Shown piece after piece: positions 42,630-52,143 of a stretch of 64,000 bases of DNA; the first letter of the stretch is position 1; each line of letters starts with the position of its first letter. The notes under the pieces are model-generated. The model was not told where the DNA came from and ran no database searches. It saw only the letters and a program-made list of their open reading frames with translations. The position numbers and the translations under genes were made by a program. The stretch is from Streptomyces sp. NBC_00259 (GTDB taxonomy: Bacteria > Actinomycetota > Actinomycetes > Streptomycetales > Streptomycetaceae), in the NCBI RefSeq assembly GCF_036181745.1, contig NZ_CP108080.1, forward strand, positions 3,286,001 to 3,350,000. The letters run 5' to 3'.

Positions 42630-44678
42630 TTACAGCGGGTAGGCGGTCAGGACGTAGAAGCCGCCGGGCTTGTGGCCCTTTCTCGCGGCGAGGATCACCT
42701 TGAAGCCGTTGCTCGTGGTCGGACTGTAGTTGCCGAGGTGGTCCATGCTGTCGCCGAGCGATCCGGTCCCGTACGTGCCCTGGAGCGTGAGCTGCTGCGG
42801 CTTGCCCGGCTTGCCCGCGTCCTGCACGAACTTCGTGATGCGGTCCTTGTTCTGGTCGACCAGCTGGTCGACCGCCTTCTGGGCGAGGTCCGCGCTCTTC
42901 CAACGGGAGTTGGGCGTGGGCCTGCCCATCCGCCGGGTCTTGGCCTTCGCCAGGGCCTCCATCTTCTGCCGGTCGACGTTGACGTGCTCGTCCAGGGTGT
43001 GGGCGACGCCCGGGAACATCCGCTCGGCGCGCGCCAGGTCGGTGCAGTTGTGGACCAGGACGTCCTGGGCGCCGACTCGCACGTAGTAGCTGTCGATGCC
43101 GCTGACGTCGAGGTCGTAGGTGGCCTGCCGGCCGGCGGACCGTTCGGTCCCGGTGACGGTGGCCTCTGTGCCCTCGGCGGTGTGCAGGCGGTCGCCCGCG
43201 CGCAGCTCGCCCGCCGGGACCCACGCCTGCCGGTCCGGCAGCCAGTAGCGGTGCTGCTCGGTCGACGTGAGGTCGGAGACGTCGCCGTCCGCGCCGGCGA
43301 CCGACAGTCGGACAAATGTCTTGTCGGTGTACTCGGAGGTATACGGCGTCGACATCACCGGGCGCGGCCGGGTCAGCTCGGCGAACTCGCCGCCCGGGTC
43401 GGTCGCGAGGACCTCGTCGCCCGGCCGGACGTCCTCGATCGGCTTGTGCGTGCCGTCCGCGAGGAGCACGGGGGTGCCGGCCGGAAAGCTGTTGCACTCG
43501 AAGACCACATCGGACTTGCGTGCCTTCGCGATGTCGTCCGGGATGAGCTTGCCGCCCAGCTTCAGCCAGCGCAGCACGGCGAGGGAACCCAGGGCCCGGT
43601 CGAAGCCGTCGACGTGCTCGCCGGTCATCATGTCCTTGCCGGTGATCGCCTCTACGATGCCCTTGCCGTCGCCGATGCCCGGCATCAGGCCGAGGACGAC
43701 GGACATCCGGCGCTGCTGCTCCTCGCTGTCCAGGCCGGAGGAGCCGTCGCTCCAGGTCTCGCCGACGTTCGAGAAGTCGAACTCGAAGGCCGGAACCTCG
43801 CGGAGCTTCTCGGCGGCCTTCTTGATGCCCGGGACGACCTTGTTCATGTCGTCGACGGCCTTGTTGGCCTGGCCGATGCCCTCGTTGAGGGTGTCCATGC
43901 CCTTGTTGGCCTTGTTGATGGACTGGTTCAGCCCGCCCAGCGACTTGTTGATGTCGTCGACGGCATCATTCATGTCGCCAAGGGCGCGGTTCATCTGCGC
44001 GAACCCGGCGTTCATCTGGTCGAGCGCCTTGCCGATCCCGTCGAGGTTGTCCTTGACGCTCTTGACCGCGGCCTGGAACTTCGGGTCACCGACCAGCTGC
44101 GCGAGTCCGAGCGTCAGCCGGATCAGCACCAGGGTCATCTCGATGATCACGAGGATCGTCTCGATGGTCTCGAGGACGTCCTTGATCAGCTTGTCGATGT
44201 CCTTCTGCGCTCCGGCGGCCGTCGCGCGGATCCGGTCCTCGACCTGCTTGCGGTACTCAGGGTCCGCGATCTTGGTCGGGTCCTCCTTGAAGGCCTCCCT
44301 CAGCTTCTGGAGGCCGGCGGCTTCCTTCTTCACCGTGCCGAAGTGTTCGACGGTGTCCTTGTGGAGGTAGTGGACGCCGTACGCGAACATGCCGACGCCG
44401 GCACCGACCTTGAGGGCCTTCTGCGCGAAGTCGCGATAGCAGGCCGGTTTCTCCAGCAGCGACAGCTTGTCGCAGCCGGAGATCCTGGCGGTGCCCTTGA
44501 CGATGGCGGCCAGGCGGTCGGTGTCGAGCTTCGCCTCGGCGGCCTCGAGTTGCGCCTCGGCGTGCGTCAGCCTGACGCTCTGTGCGGCCAGCGCGCTGTC
44601 CTCGCCCATCCCGAACGTCAGGAAGACGCTGAGAATGGTCAGCAGTGCGGCAGTTTTCAGTTTGAGCTGGCGGTGCAT
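42630..44678 (-). CDS. Secreted polymorphic toxin: coiled coil, pretoxin, HINT, RNase A-like C terminus
   Basis: 682 residues. A Sec signal (1-31, LLTILSVFLTFGMG then ALAA). Residues 35-330 are helical, with a heptad-rich coiled coil full of MN-x-A repeats (about 215-310). A PT-TG-like linker follows (GLMPGIGDGKGIVEAITGKD, about 340). The HINT autoprotease domain runs from Cys395 (CNSFPAGTPVLLADG) to His543-Asn544-Cys545. The C-terminal 137 residues match the pattern of CdiA-type RNase A-like domains: His560-TLDE-His565, SRWKSADLAQKAV, and the ending GGFYVLTAYP. The HINT domain should release the toxin. No T7SS or CDI partner is encoded nearby. Confidence 0.78.
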   Translation of the reverse strand: MHRQLKLKTAALLTILSVFLTFGMGEDSALAAQSVRLTHAEAQLEAAEAKLDTDRLAAIVKGTARISGCDKLSLLEKPACYRDFAQKALKVGAGVGMFAYGVHYLHKDTVEHFGTVKKEAAGLQKLREAFKEDPTKIADPEYRKQVEDRIRATAAGAQKDIDKLIKDVLETIETILVIIEMTLVLIRLTLGLAQLVGDPKFQAAVKSVKDNLDGIGKALDQMNAGFAQMNRALGDMNDAVDDINKSLGGLNQSINKANKGMDTLNEGIGQANKAVDDMNKVVPGIKKAAEKLREVPAFEFDFSNVGETWSDGSSGLDSEEQQRRMSVVLGLMPGIGDGKGIVEAITGKDMMTGEHVDGFDRALGSLAVLRWLKLGGKLIPDDIAKARKSDVVFECNSFPAGTPVLLADGTHKPIEDVRPGDEVLATDPGGEFAELTRPRPVMSTPYTSEYTDKTFVRLSVAGADGDVSDLTSTEQHRYWLPDRQAWVPAGELRAGDRLHTAEGTEATVTGTERSAGRQATYDLDVSGIDSYYVRVGAQDVLVHNCTDLARAERMFPGVAHTLDEHVNVDRQKMEALAKAKTRRMGRPTPNSRWKSADLAQKAVDQLVDQNKDRITKFVQDAGKPGKPQQLTLQGTYGTGSLGDSMDHLGNYSPTTSNGFKVILAARKGHKPGGFYVLTAYPL

Positions 44679-45025
44679 ATACGTCCCGTGCCGGAGAGCA
44701 AGGCGCGCACGGATGGTCTCTCCGGCGCGGCCGGGCTCTGAATTCCCCCTGGTGGCCGTCCGCTTCAGGCAGCGACCCACCATTTACCGACCAGTAGTTT
44801 ACGCGCAGCATCGATCACCGACGATCCACCCCACCAGGGGCCAGCTGGTTTCATGATGCTCTGCGGGTTTCTGTCGGCGGTGGTTCGGCGTCGTGATGTC
44901 AATGCGGCAGGTAGCGGCTTCTGCCGGCCCGGCAGGGCAAGCGGAAAGCGGCCGGCGACCTGGTGCGCCCTGCCCGCCACCCTCGGCGCGATCCGCCGGC
45001 CCCAGGTCATCAACAACGACCCACC
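44679..45025. other. 347-base gap between toxin and decayed phosphatase
   Basis: Contains the toxin promoter region (AT-rich GTAAACTACTGGTCGGTAAA on the minus strand, around 44783-44802). A stretch with coding-like composition but no intact product follows, possibly the eroded start of the neighbouring pseudogene. Confidence 0.4.
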
Positions 45026-45868
45026 ATGCGCAACTCCGCAACACCGGCGAAAGTCGCTGACAGGCGCGCACACAGGGTGATTCAGCCGCTCAAGATCGCC
45101 CTACTGTCCCTTCCTGCTGCGTCTCGGCCGACCACCGAGCAGGACGCGTTCCGCGAGATGGCGCACCGGCGCGGATGCAGGCTCCGCACCGCCGTCCACA
45201 CGCTCGCCGGCATGGAGCTGCCCCCCGCCGAAATGCTCGCCCGCCTCGACGACACGGTCCAGCGACTGGCGGAGGCGGACGCCATCGCCCCCGACCAGAC
45301 CCCCGCGGTGGCGGGCGCCACCTGTCTGTATGTCATCTACGACCCGGTCACCCGGCGGTGCACGATGGCCACGGCCGGCCATCCGCCACCCGCGATCATC
45401 GACCCGCAGGGCCAGGTCACCTTCCCGGACCTTCCCACCGGGGCTCCCCTCGGCATCGGGCTGGGGATCCCGTTCGAGGCCGTGGAGCTGGAACTGCCCG
45501 AGGGGAGTCTCATCGCCCTCTACACCGACGGCCTGATCGAGGCCCGCGACAACGACATCGAGAACTCCACGACCCTGATCGTCAGCGAACTGGTCACCAA
45601 CGCCGTCCGCCACAGCACCGGCCCGATCGGTCTGCGTCTGATCCAACATCAGGTCCTGACCGTCGAAGTGTCCGATGCCGGCGCCTGCACCCCGCGTGCG
45701 CGCAGCCCACGCACCATGGACGAGCACGGCCGCGGACTCTTCCTGGTCGCCCGGTTGTCCCACCGATGGGGCTCCCGCCCGGTGCCGGACGGCAAGGTCG
45801 TCTGGGCCGAGACAGACTTCGCCCGAACGCCCGGCAGCAGTGAGGTGGCTCTGCTCTCCGGGCCGTGA
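45026..45868 (+). pseudogene. SpoIIE-type phosphatase/HATPase regulator, truncated and internally deleted
   Basis: The frame is open for 280 codons but joins pieces of a larger regulator. Residues about 55-180 are the second half of a PP2C/SpoIIE domain (LPPAEMLARLDDTVQRLAEA, CLYVIYDPVTRRC, AGHPPPAI, ALYTDGLIEARDNDIE). The first metal-binding half is gone. Immediately after NDIE the sequence jumps to a GHKL ATPase (LIVSELVTNAVRHS, EHGRGLFLVARLSHRWG), skipping the roughly 100 residues that normally separate the two domains. Phosphatase activity is not expected; the anti-sigma-like ATPase half might still fold. Start codon uncertain. Confidence 0.7.
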
Positions 45869-45958
45869 CGGCCTCACTGTGCCGACGTCGACTTCGCAGG
45901 GCAGGCCGAACTCGGCCTGCGCTCCATGCCCATGGCCGGCCGGGCATCCGGGCCTCCC

Positions 45959-46519
45959 TCACGGGCGTGCCGCGCCCTCGGGTCGGGGCTCGCGGGTCAG
46001 GAGGTACGGATCGCCCGCGAGCCAGAGTCGGTTCTCGTCGTCCACGTGGCAGCCGAGGCGTTCCGGCAGGCCGCGCAGGTAGGCGATGGCGGGTCCGGTG
46101 AGGCGGACCCTGCCGTGGCCGAGGTGGGTGATGCCTTCGGGGACGTCGAGTGCGGTGAGCCAGGCGGCGTGGTCCCGGTGGAGTTCGGCGGTGTACGTGG
46201 TGTCGGAGCCGGTTGCGCGTTCCAGGGCGTACAGGACGTCGCCGTAGCGGGCGTGGTCGAGGACGGCGCGTACGGCCGTGTCGATGCTCAGCAGGTTGGC
46301 GTCGACCTGGTCGCACGTGAAGACGCGGCCGGGGCGGGCCCTGGCGTACGCGAACCAGGTTCCGGCGCGGGACGGGATGACGTAGCCGATCGGATAGCCG
46401 CCGGGAAGCCCGTCGTTCACGCATACGTACACGACCTCGGCGGCATCGCTCCGCTCCCGGGTGAGGAAGAGCCTCCGCTGTTTCAGCAACGTCGTGAGAG
46501 ACCGGTCGATGACGGTCAC
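45959..46519 (-). CDS. Hypothetical protein
   Basis: 186 residues from a GTG with GGAGGAGGG upstream. An alpha/beta-looking N-terminal region (VTVIDRSLTTLLKQRRLFLT, VVYVCVNDG, YPIGYVIPS) is followed by a helical middle (DTAVRAVLDHARYGDVLYAL) and ends in an unfolded Pro/Arg tail. No signal, membrane segment or catalytic motif recognised. It diverges from the SARP gene with 134 bases between starts. Confidence 0.55.
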   Translation of the reverse strand: MTVIDRSLTTLLKQRRLFLTRERSDAAEVVYVCVNDGLPGGYPIGYVIPSRAGTWFAYARARPGRVFTCDQVDANLLSIDTAVRAVLDHARYGDVLYALERATGSDTTYTAELHRDHAAWLTALDVPEGITHLGHGRVRLTGPAIAYLRGLPERLGCHVDDENRLWLAGDPYLLTREPRPEGAARP

Positions 46520-46653
46520 GTTCGTGTTCCCTCCTCCAGTCGGGGCGGCGGCCGTTCCCCCGTCGACGGCCGCCGCACTTGCAAACCATCGGGGAAGGCG
46601 CTGCAATGCGGATGAAATTCTGATGATGCGCGGAGCGGGGCGGAGGCTTCGGG

Positions 46654-49600
46654 GTGGGCGCGGGATCTCGTCGGCGGTTACGGCTCACGGTGCTCGGGCC
46701 CGTACGGGCCTGGCGTGACGGTACGCAGCTGGCCCTCGGGCCGGTCCGGCAGCAGGCCGTGCTGGCGGCGCTGGCGCTGCGTCCGGGGATCCTGGTGAGC
46801 CGCGAGCAGTTGCTCGACGGGGTGTGGGGGGACAGTCCACCGCAGTCGGGCCGCAAGGTGCTGCCCAGCTATGTCTACGGGCTGCGCAAGACACTCGACG
46901 AGGAGGGTTCGGGGCCGGCGGATTCCGTGATCCGCGGGGAACGGGGCGGGTACCGGTTCGTCGCCGACGAGGTCCGGCTCGATGTGGCGGACCTGGCCGA
47001 GCAGGTCGACGGCGCCCGGCGCGCGAAGGCGTCCGGCGATACGGCCACCGCGGTGGACCGGTTGTCCGGGGCGCTCGCCCTGTTCGACGGTGAGCCGCTC
47101 GCCGGGCTGCCGGGCCCGTACGCCGAGGCCGAGCGGCAGCGACTCCTGGAGCGCGTGCGCACGGTGCAGCTGGAGCGGCTCGAATGCCTCGTACTGCTGG
47201 GCCGGTTCGCCGGGGCTCTCGACGAACTCGCCGCCCTGTCGGCGTCCGATCCGTGCGACGAGTCGCTGGCGGCGCTGCGCATGCGGGCCCTGTACGGCAG
47301 CGAACGCCAGGCCGAGGCGCTGAACGTCTACGAGGACACGCGCAAGCGGCTGAGCCACGAACTCGGCGTCGATCCCGGCGAGGAGCTCCAGCGAGTGCAC
47401 CAGGCGGTGCTGCGTCAGGACGACGTACGCCTGCTCGGCGCGACGGCGGCGCGGTCCGTCGCTCCACCGGCTCCCCCGCCCACCCGGTCCGGGCCCCGCC
47501 GCGCCGTCAACGACCTGCCGGGCGACTCCGGTCGGCTGATCGGGCGGGAGGCCGAGCTGGCGCAGCTCGTCGCGCCTTCCGCGCCGGGGTCCGTGTCGAT
47601 CGTGACGGTGGACGGTACGGCCGGGGTCGGCAAGTCCGCTCTCGTCGTACGCGCGGCCCGTGAGCTCAGCGCCCACTACCCGGACGGCTGCCTGTTCGTG
47701 GACCTGCGCGCGCACAGCACCCAGCGGCGGCAGTCGCCGGAGCAGGCGTTGCAGCGGCTGCTGCGCTCCCTCGGCGCGGCCAAGGGTGAGTTGCCCAGCG
47801 ACCTCGAAGAGCTCACCGCCGCCTGGCGCGCGGCGACCAGCCCGCTACGGCTGCTCCTCGTGCTGGACGACGCCCTGGACGCCGAACAGATCCGGCCGCT
47901 GCTGCCCGCCGGGGCGGGAAGCAGGGTGCTGGTGGCCGGCCGGCGACGGCTGGCCGAACTGGACGCCGACCGACGGGTCACCCTGGAGCCCCTGCAGAGC
48001 GCCGATGCGGTGTCCCTGCTCACCCACCTCATCGGAGAGGGGCGTGCGAGCAGGGAGCCGGAGGCCACGCATCGGCTCGTCGGGCTGTGCGACGGGCTTC
48101 CACTGGCACTGCGCATCGCCGGGTCGCGGCTGCAGAACCGCCATACCTGGACGGTGGAGTACCTGGTGGGCCGCATGGCGGGCGATGAGCGTCTGCTCGG
48201 CGAGCTGAGCGTCGGGGATCGCAGTGTGGAAGCGGCCTTCCGCCTGTCGTACGACCAGCTCACACCCGAGCAGCAGCGCGGATTCCGCGCCCTGGGGCCG
48301 GCGCCGACGGTCGAGTTCGACGTACTGGCGTCGGCGGCCATGCTCGGATGGACGTCCCACGACACCGAGCGGGTCCTGGAGAGCCTGGTCGACACGAGTC
48401 TGCTGCAGCAGCCGCGTCCCGGCCGCTACCGGCTGCACGACCTGGTCCGCGTGCACGCACGACGCGTCGCGGAAGCCGTGCCCGAGGAGGCCGCCGCCAC
48501 GCGTACGGCCGCGCTCCGTCTCTACCTGGACGCGGCCCGGATCACGAGTGACTGGGGCTCCAGCGGCTTCCCCACCGGGCCGGCGACCACCGGGCCCGCA
48601 ACCACCGGGCCGGCGACCACCGGGCCCGCAGCCAACGAGCCCTGGTCCAACGCGCCCTGGTCCAACGCGCCCTGGTCCAGCGAGCCCTGGTCCGCCGACG
48701 CACCGTTCGCCGACTGGCAGGAGGCGGAGACCTGGCTGGACGCGGCAGGCGGGGAACTCGTCGACGTCGTCGGGCACGCCGCGGCCCTCGGCGAGGCCGA
48801 CTACGCCTGCTGGATCGCCGAGGCGCTGTGCGACTACTTCGTACGCCAGGGCCGCTACCACGAGAGCCAGACCGCTCTCGAGATCGCGCTCGCGCACGTG
48901 GACGAGGCCACCGACCGGCGGATGGCGCACGCCCTGCGGAACTGCCTGGGCTACACCTGCGTGTACCAACGCCGGTACACGCAGGCGCGCACCTTGCTCA
49001 CCGAGGCACTGCACCTCGGCCGGCGCCGGCCCGACCCGTACGAAGAGGCCAGGACCCTGGGCGGGCTGGGGGCCCTGTGTCTGAGTGTGGGCGAGGGCGA
49101 CCGGGCGATCTCCCATGCCGCCGCGGCGGTGGACCTGTCCCGGCCGCACAACGACTGGGTCACCGCGATAGCACTCGTCATCCAGGGCCTCGCCCAGCAG
49201 TACCAGCGGCGGAACGAGGAGGCGCTGGCCAGCTTCGCCGATGCCCGTACCCACGCCGAGGCGGGCGGGCGCCCGCGCATGCTCGGCCGGGTCCTGAGCT
49301 GCGCCGCCGACATCCACCTCCGCCTCGGCCGGTACGACGAGGCCAAGCGCCTGCTGCGCCAGGCCGTCCACCTGGTCGAGCAGGGCGGGGACATCTTCCT
49401 CTGCGCGCGCAGCCTGACCCGGCTGGGCACGGCGGAGCTGGGCGAGGGGAACGCGAGCACGGCCATCGCCCTCCACCACCAGGCACTCCTGCAGCACCAG
49501 TTGCTGTCACGGCTCACCGAACCCGGCTACGACTGGCTGGAGATGGACATCCGCAGCCGCCTGGGCCGCGCGTACGTGGCGACGGGCCGTGTCCGCGAGG

Positions 49601-49677
49601 CGCGCAGACAGTTCGAGACCGTGGTCGAGGTGCACGACGCCCGTGCACGGCGCGCCGACCCCACAACGGGCCACTGA
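46654..49677 (+). CDS. AfsR/SARP-family regulator (BTAD, NB-ARC, TPR)
   Basis: 1007 residues, GTG with GGAGG upstream. Order: OmpR-like winged HTH (10-95; RRLRLTVLGPVRAWRDG, SRKV-type PSYVYGLRKTL); BTAD (100-245; ALALFDGEPLAGLPGPYAEA); NB-ARC ATPase (290-600; P-loop GTAGVGKSAL near 322, LLLVLDDAL Walker B); TPRs (700-1000). A low-complexity segment at about 640-690 consists of TTGPA units and then four PWSN/PWSS units, encoded by tandem DNA repeats. Such proteins activate secondary metabolism genes, binding direct repeats near -35. No biosynthetic cluster is next to it, so targets are unknown. Confidence 0.88.
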   Translation: MGAGSRRRLRLTVLGPVRAWRDGTQLALGPVRQQAVLAALALRPGILVSREQLLDGVWGDSPPQSGRKVLPSYVYGLRKTLDEEGSGPADSVIRGERGGYRFVADEVRLDVADLAEQVDGARRAKASGDTATAVDRLSGALALFDGEPLAGLPGPYAEAERQRLLERVRTVQLERLECLVLLGRFAGALDELAALSASDPCDESLAALRMRALYGSERQAEALNVYEDTRKRLSHELGVDPGEELQRVHQAVLRQDDVRLLGATAARSVAPPAPPPTRSGPRRAVNDLPGDSGRLIGREAELAQLVAPSAPGSVSIVTVDGTAGVGKSALVVRAARELSAHYPDGCLFVDLRAHSTQRRQSPEQALQRLLRSLGAAKGELPSDLEELTAAWRAATSPLRLLLVLDDALDAEQIRPLLPAGAGSRVLVAGRRRLAELDADRRVTLEPLQSADAVSLLTHLIGEGRASREPEATHRLVGLCDGLPLALRIAGSRLQNRHTWTVEYLVGRMAGDERLLGELSVGDRSVEAAFRLSYDQLTPEQQRGFRALGPAPTVEFDVLASAAMLGWTSHDTERVLESLVDTSLLQQPRPGRYRLHDLVRVHARRVAEAVPEEAAATRTAALRLYLDAARITSDWGSSGFPTGPATTGPATTGPATTGPAANEPWSNAPWSNAPWSSEPWSADAPFADWQEAETWLDAAGGELVDVVGHAAALGEADYACWIAEALCDYFVRQGRYHESQTALEIALAHVDEATDRRMAHALRNCLGYTCVYQRRYTQARTLLTEALHLGRRRPDPYEEARTLGGLGALCLSVGEGDRAISHAAAAVDLSRPHNDWVTAIALVIQGLAQQYQRRNEEALASFADARTHAEAGGRPRMLGRVLSCAADIHLRLGRYDEAKRLLRQAVHLVEQGGDIFLCARSLTRLGTAELGEGNASTAIALHHQALLQHQLLSRLTEPGYDWLEMDIRSRLGRAYVATGRVREARRQFETVVEVHDARARRADPTTGH

Positions 49678-49795
49678 CCTCCGAGCCCCTCGCCCGGCGG
49701 CGCTCGGACGCGACAGTGGCCCCGGCCCGACCGACCGCCGGGTGATCCGCCGCCTCGAGGAGAGCCCGGGAGCAGTCGGGCGCGGCCCGGAACGT

Positions 49796-51073
49796 TCAGT
49801 GCCGGCCGCGGCCCGGCCCCACCTCTCCGGTCACGCCGACGCGGATGCCCAGCCACGGGTAGGTGTGGCGGTAGAAGACGTTGTCCTGGGGCTGGAGGCC
49901 GACGGCCGAGGGCCACATCTGGAAGGCCGGCGCGTTGGACACCCCGCCGTGCAGCCGCCGCCAGACACGGGCGCCGCTCTGTCCGGCGGGGGGCGGGGTG
50001 ATGGTGTCGGTCCATTCGACGGCGTTGCCGCCCTGGTCGAGGGTGCCCCATGGGGAGGTGGTCCTGGCCTCGCCGACGGTGCTGAGGCTGCCCTGGTAGA
50101 CGGCGGGGTAGGTGAGAGGGTCCAGGCCGATCGGGTTGACGGTGGAGCAGACGTCGGCCGGCACCTGGGCGGGGCACCAGGTCGGGGCCGGGCTGCCGGA
50201 GGCGTGGTAGGAGGCGAGGGGCTGCGTCGACGCGTTGGTGACGGCACCGGTGCCGGGATGGAGGACGGTGGGCGCGGGGGCCGTCGCGTCGCCGTCACCG
50301 AAGACTCCGGCGTTGGTGGGGTACTTCCAGTAGGAGTACGTTCCGCCGCCCTTCGGGTCGTAGTAGGCGGCCTTGATCCACTCGTTCTGGCTCGGTACGA
50401 CGAAGCCCGAGTCCTGGGTACGGGTGGTGTCGGGGCGGGCGAGGTCGTACATTCCGCGTTCGGTGCGGGCCGAGAGCCGCACCTTGTAGGTGACGTAGGT
50501 GAAGGCGCCCTCGCCGGTGGTCTCCTTGGAGAGGACCCGGCCGTTGTAGAGCGAGTTGACGAGCCGTGCCGCCTCCCGGAAGTCGGCGAAGCCGTACGGC
50601 TTGTCGGCCCACTGCGGGTAGGCGACCGAGTAGTGGCGGCCCCTTCGGGCGGCCTCGGAGAAGTCGACCTGGCCGTACTTCGGCCAGGCGGCGGCGCTCT
50701 CGTTCTCCTCGTACAGCGCGAGGCGGTCGCGGCCCTCCGGGTCGACGGTGTTCAGGAACGCCACCCACTGCCGGACGGTGATCTCGGTCCGCCCGATCTC
50801 GTAGGGGTCGTCGACCCGGCCCACCATCAGGCAGTCGTCGCCCTCGGGGGCGTCGGCGCACGACCGGTAGACGGCGTCGGTGAAGGGGACGATCCCCACG
50901 GCCGGGTTGCCGGGCGCGCCGACCCTGGCGGTGGTCAGCGTGATGACCTCACCCGTCGGGGGGCGGTCGGCGGCTGTCACGGTGGGGCCGAGCAGCGCCG
51001 ACAGGCCGCCCGCCGCGAGGAAGGCCACGGCGAGACGGGGGCGGCGACGAGGACGGCGGGAAACGAGGTCCAT
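49796..51073 (-). CDS. Secreted SUMF1/FGE-fold protein lacking catalytic cysteines
   Basis: 425 residues; ATG at 51073 has GGAG 8 bases upstream, better than the ATG two codons earlier. The N terminus (RRPRRRPRLAVAFLAAGGLS) is an export signal. The formylglycine-generating-enzyme fold is seen in YEIGRTEITVRQWVAFLNTV, YGFADFREAARLVNSL, VPSQNEWIKAAYYDP and GGNAVEWTDT. The region aligning to the catalytic Cys pair (RVWRRLHGGVSNAPAFQMWP) has no Cys, so it should not make formylglycine. Similar proteins bind ligands or act in cell-surface systems. Convergent with the SARP gene. Confidence 0.75.
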   Translation of the reverse strand: MDLVSRRPRRRPRLAVAFLAAGGLSALLGPTVTAADRPPTGEVITLTTARVGAPGNPAVGIVPFTDAVYRSCADAPEGDDCLMVGRVDDPYEIGRTEITVRQWVAFLNTVDPEGRDRLALYEENESAAAWPKYGQVDFSEAARRGRHYSVAYPQWADKPYGFADFREAARLVNSLYNGRVLSKETTGEGAFTYVTYKVRLSARTERGMYDLARPDTTRTQDSGFVVPSQNEWIKAAYYDPKGGGTYSYWKYPTNAGVFGDGDATAPAPTVLHPGTGAVTNASTQPLASYHASGSPAPTWCPAQVPADVCSTVNPIGLDPLTYPAVYQGSLSTVGEARTTSPWGTLDQGGNAVEWTDTITPPPAGQSGARVWRRLHGGVSNAPAFQMWPSAVGLQPQDNVFYRHTYPWLGIRVGVTGEVGPGRGRH

Positions 51074-51231
51074 GGGCATACTCCGCGCGTTGATCACGGC
51101 AACAGCTGGCGCCACATTAGCCCTGTATGTCACCTTTCGCCCCGAACGCTTCGTCTACGGAGCGGATTCCGTGCACCATGTGGGCCAGGTGCCGCGGGCC
51201 GGTACGCACCCCGACCTGCGGGCGGACGGCG

Positions 51232-52095
51232 CTACTTGTCGGACGCGGCCTGGGCCCGGCAGGTCAGTTTCATCTGGGCCGCCGCATGATGCGCCCCGAG
51301 GCGCGCCGCACTGCCCCAGTCACGGCCGCGGTCGAGGAGCTGGACCGCGAAGACCCCTTCGCCCTTGACCGGGTAGCTGCCGACCGGCACCAGTTCACCC
51401 CGGTGGGCGGTCTGGCGCACGCCGAAGCCCGTGTAGCCGGAGCGGACGTCGGTCGGGTCGGCGAGGACGCGGTAGAAGGTGGGGTCGCCGGCGGAGTCCG
51501 TGGCACGGTTCGTACGGGGCACGAACACCGCGAGCGAGCACTCCCGATGGCTCGCGTCCAGCTCCCAGCTCCAGATCGCCGTACCCCCGCGGTCCTTGGT
51601 GGCGCTGGCCGACATCGGGACGGCCGTGAAGCGGCCGTCGCAGGAGGAGTCGCGCTGGCCGCCGTCGCGGACGGTGTACCAGGCGGCGTCGCCGTTCTCG
51701 AAACGGCCCTCCTCCCGGTAGTGGCCCGTCTTGCAGCCCGGCCCCGCCCACTCCTCGAAGTCCTCGTCGCCCTCGCTGGGAAGCGCCGTCGGCCCGACCC
51801 GGGTCGGTACGCCGAGACCCGTGATGTCGTCGTCGGCGGCCTGCGCGTCACCGGTCCCGTCCGGTCCCATGAGCAGCGCCGTCGCGGCGATGAAACAGCC
51901 CAGGACGACCACGGCTCCGCCCGCCAGCAGGCCCTTGCGGAATCGGGAGAGCAGGGAGATCCGGCCGGAGAGGGTCTCCCGGGCGATCCAGGACGTGTCC
52001 GAACCACGATCGTCCCGGACCACGAATCCGCAGTCGGGACATCTCATGCCCGGCAGTGGGGTGTGCCTCTCACTGCCGCACTGTTCGCACGCCAT
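51232..52095 (-). CDS. Zinc-ribbon membrane protein (streptomycete adhesin-like), copy 1
   Basis: 287 residues. A cytoplasmic zinc ribbon (Cys3-Glu-Gln-Cys6 and CPDC at about 19-22) is followed by one membrane helix (about 53-75, LLAGGAVVVLGCFIAATALL) and an extracellular beta-rich domain (95-287) with conserved EEWAGPGC, CDGRFTAVPMS and RDWGSAARLGAHHAAAQ. About half the outer domain is shared with the neighbouring gene, showing tandem duplication. The binding partner is unknown. Confidence 0.7.
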   Translation of the reverse strand: MACEQCGSERHTPLPGMRCPDCGFVVRDDRGSDTSWIARETLSGRISLLSRFRKGLLAGGAVVVLGCFIAATALLMGPDGTGDAQAADDDITGLGVPTRVGPTALPSEGDEDFEEWAGPGCKTGHYREEGRFENGDAAWYTVRDGGQRDSSCDGRFTAVPMSASATKDRGGTAIWSWELDASHRECSLAVFVPRTNRATDSAGDPTFYRVLADPTDVRSGYTGFGVRQTAHRGELVPVGSYPVKGEGVFAVQLLDRGRDWGSAARLGAHHAAAQMKLTCRAQAASDK

Positions 52096-52143
52096 AGCAG
52101 TTCACTATGCAGGAACCTCATGCGTCACGGGGCGGGAACGGGC

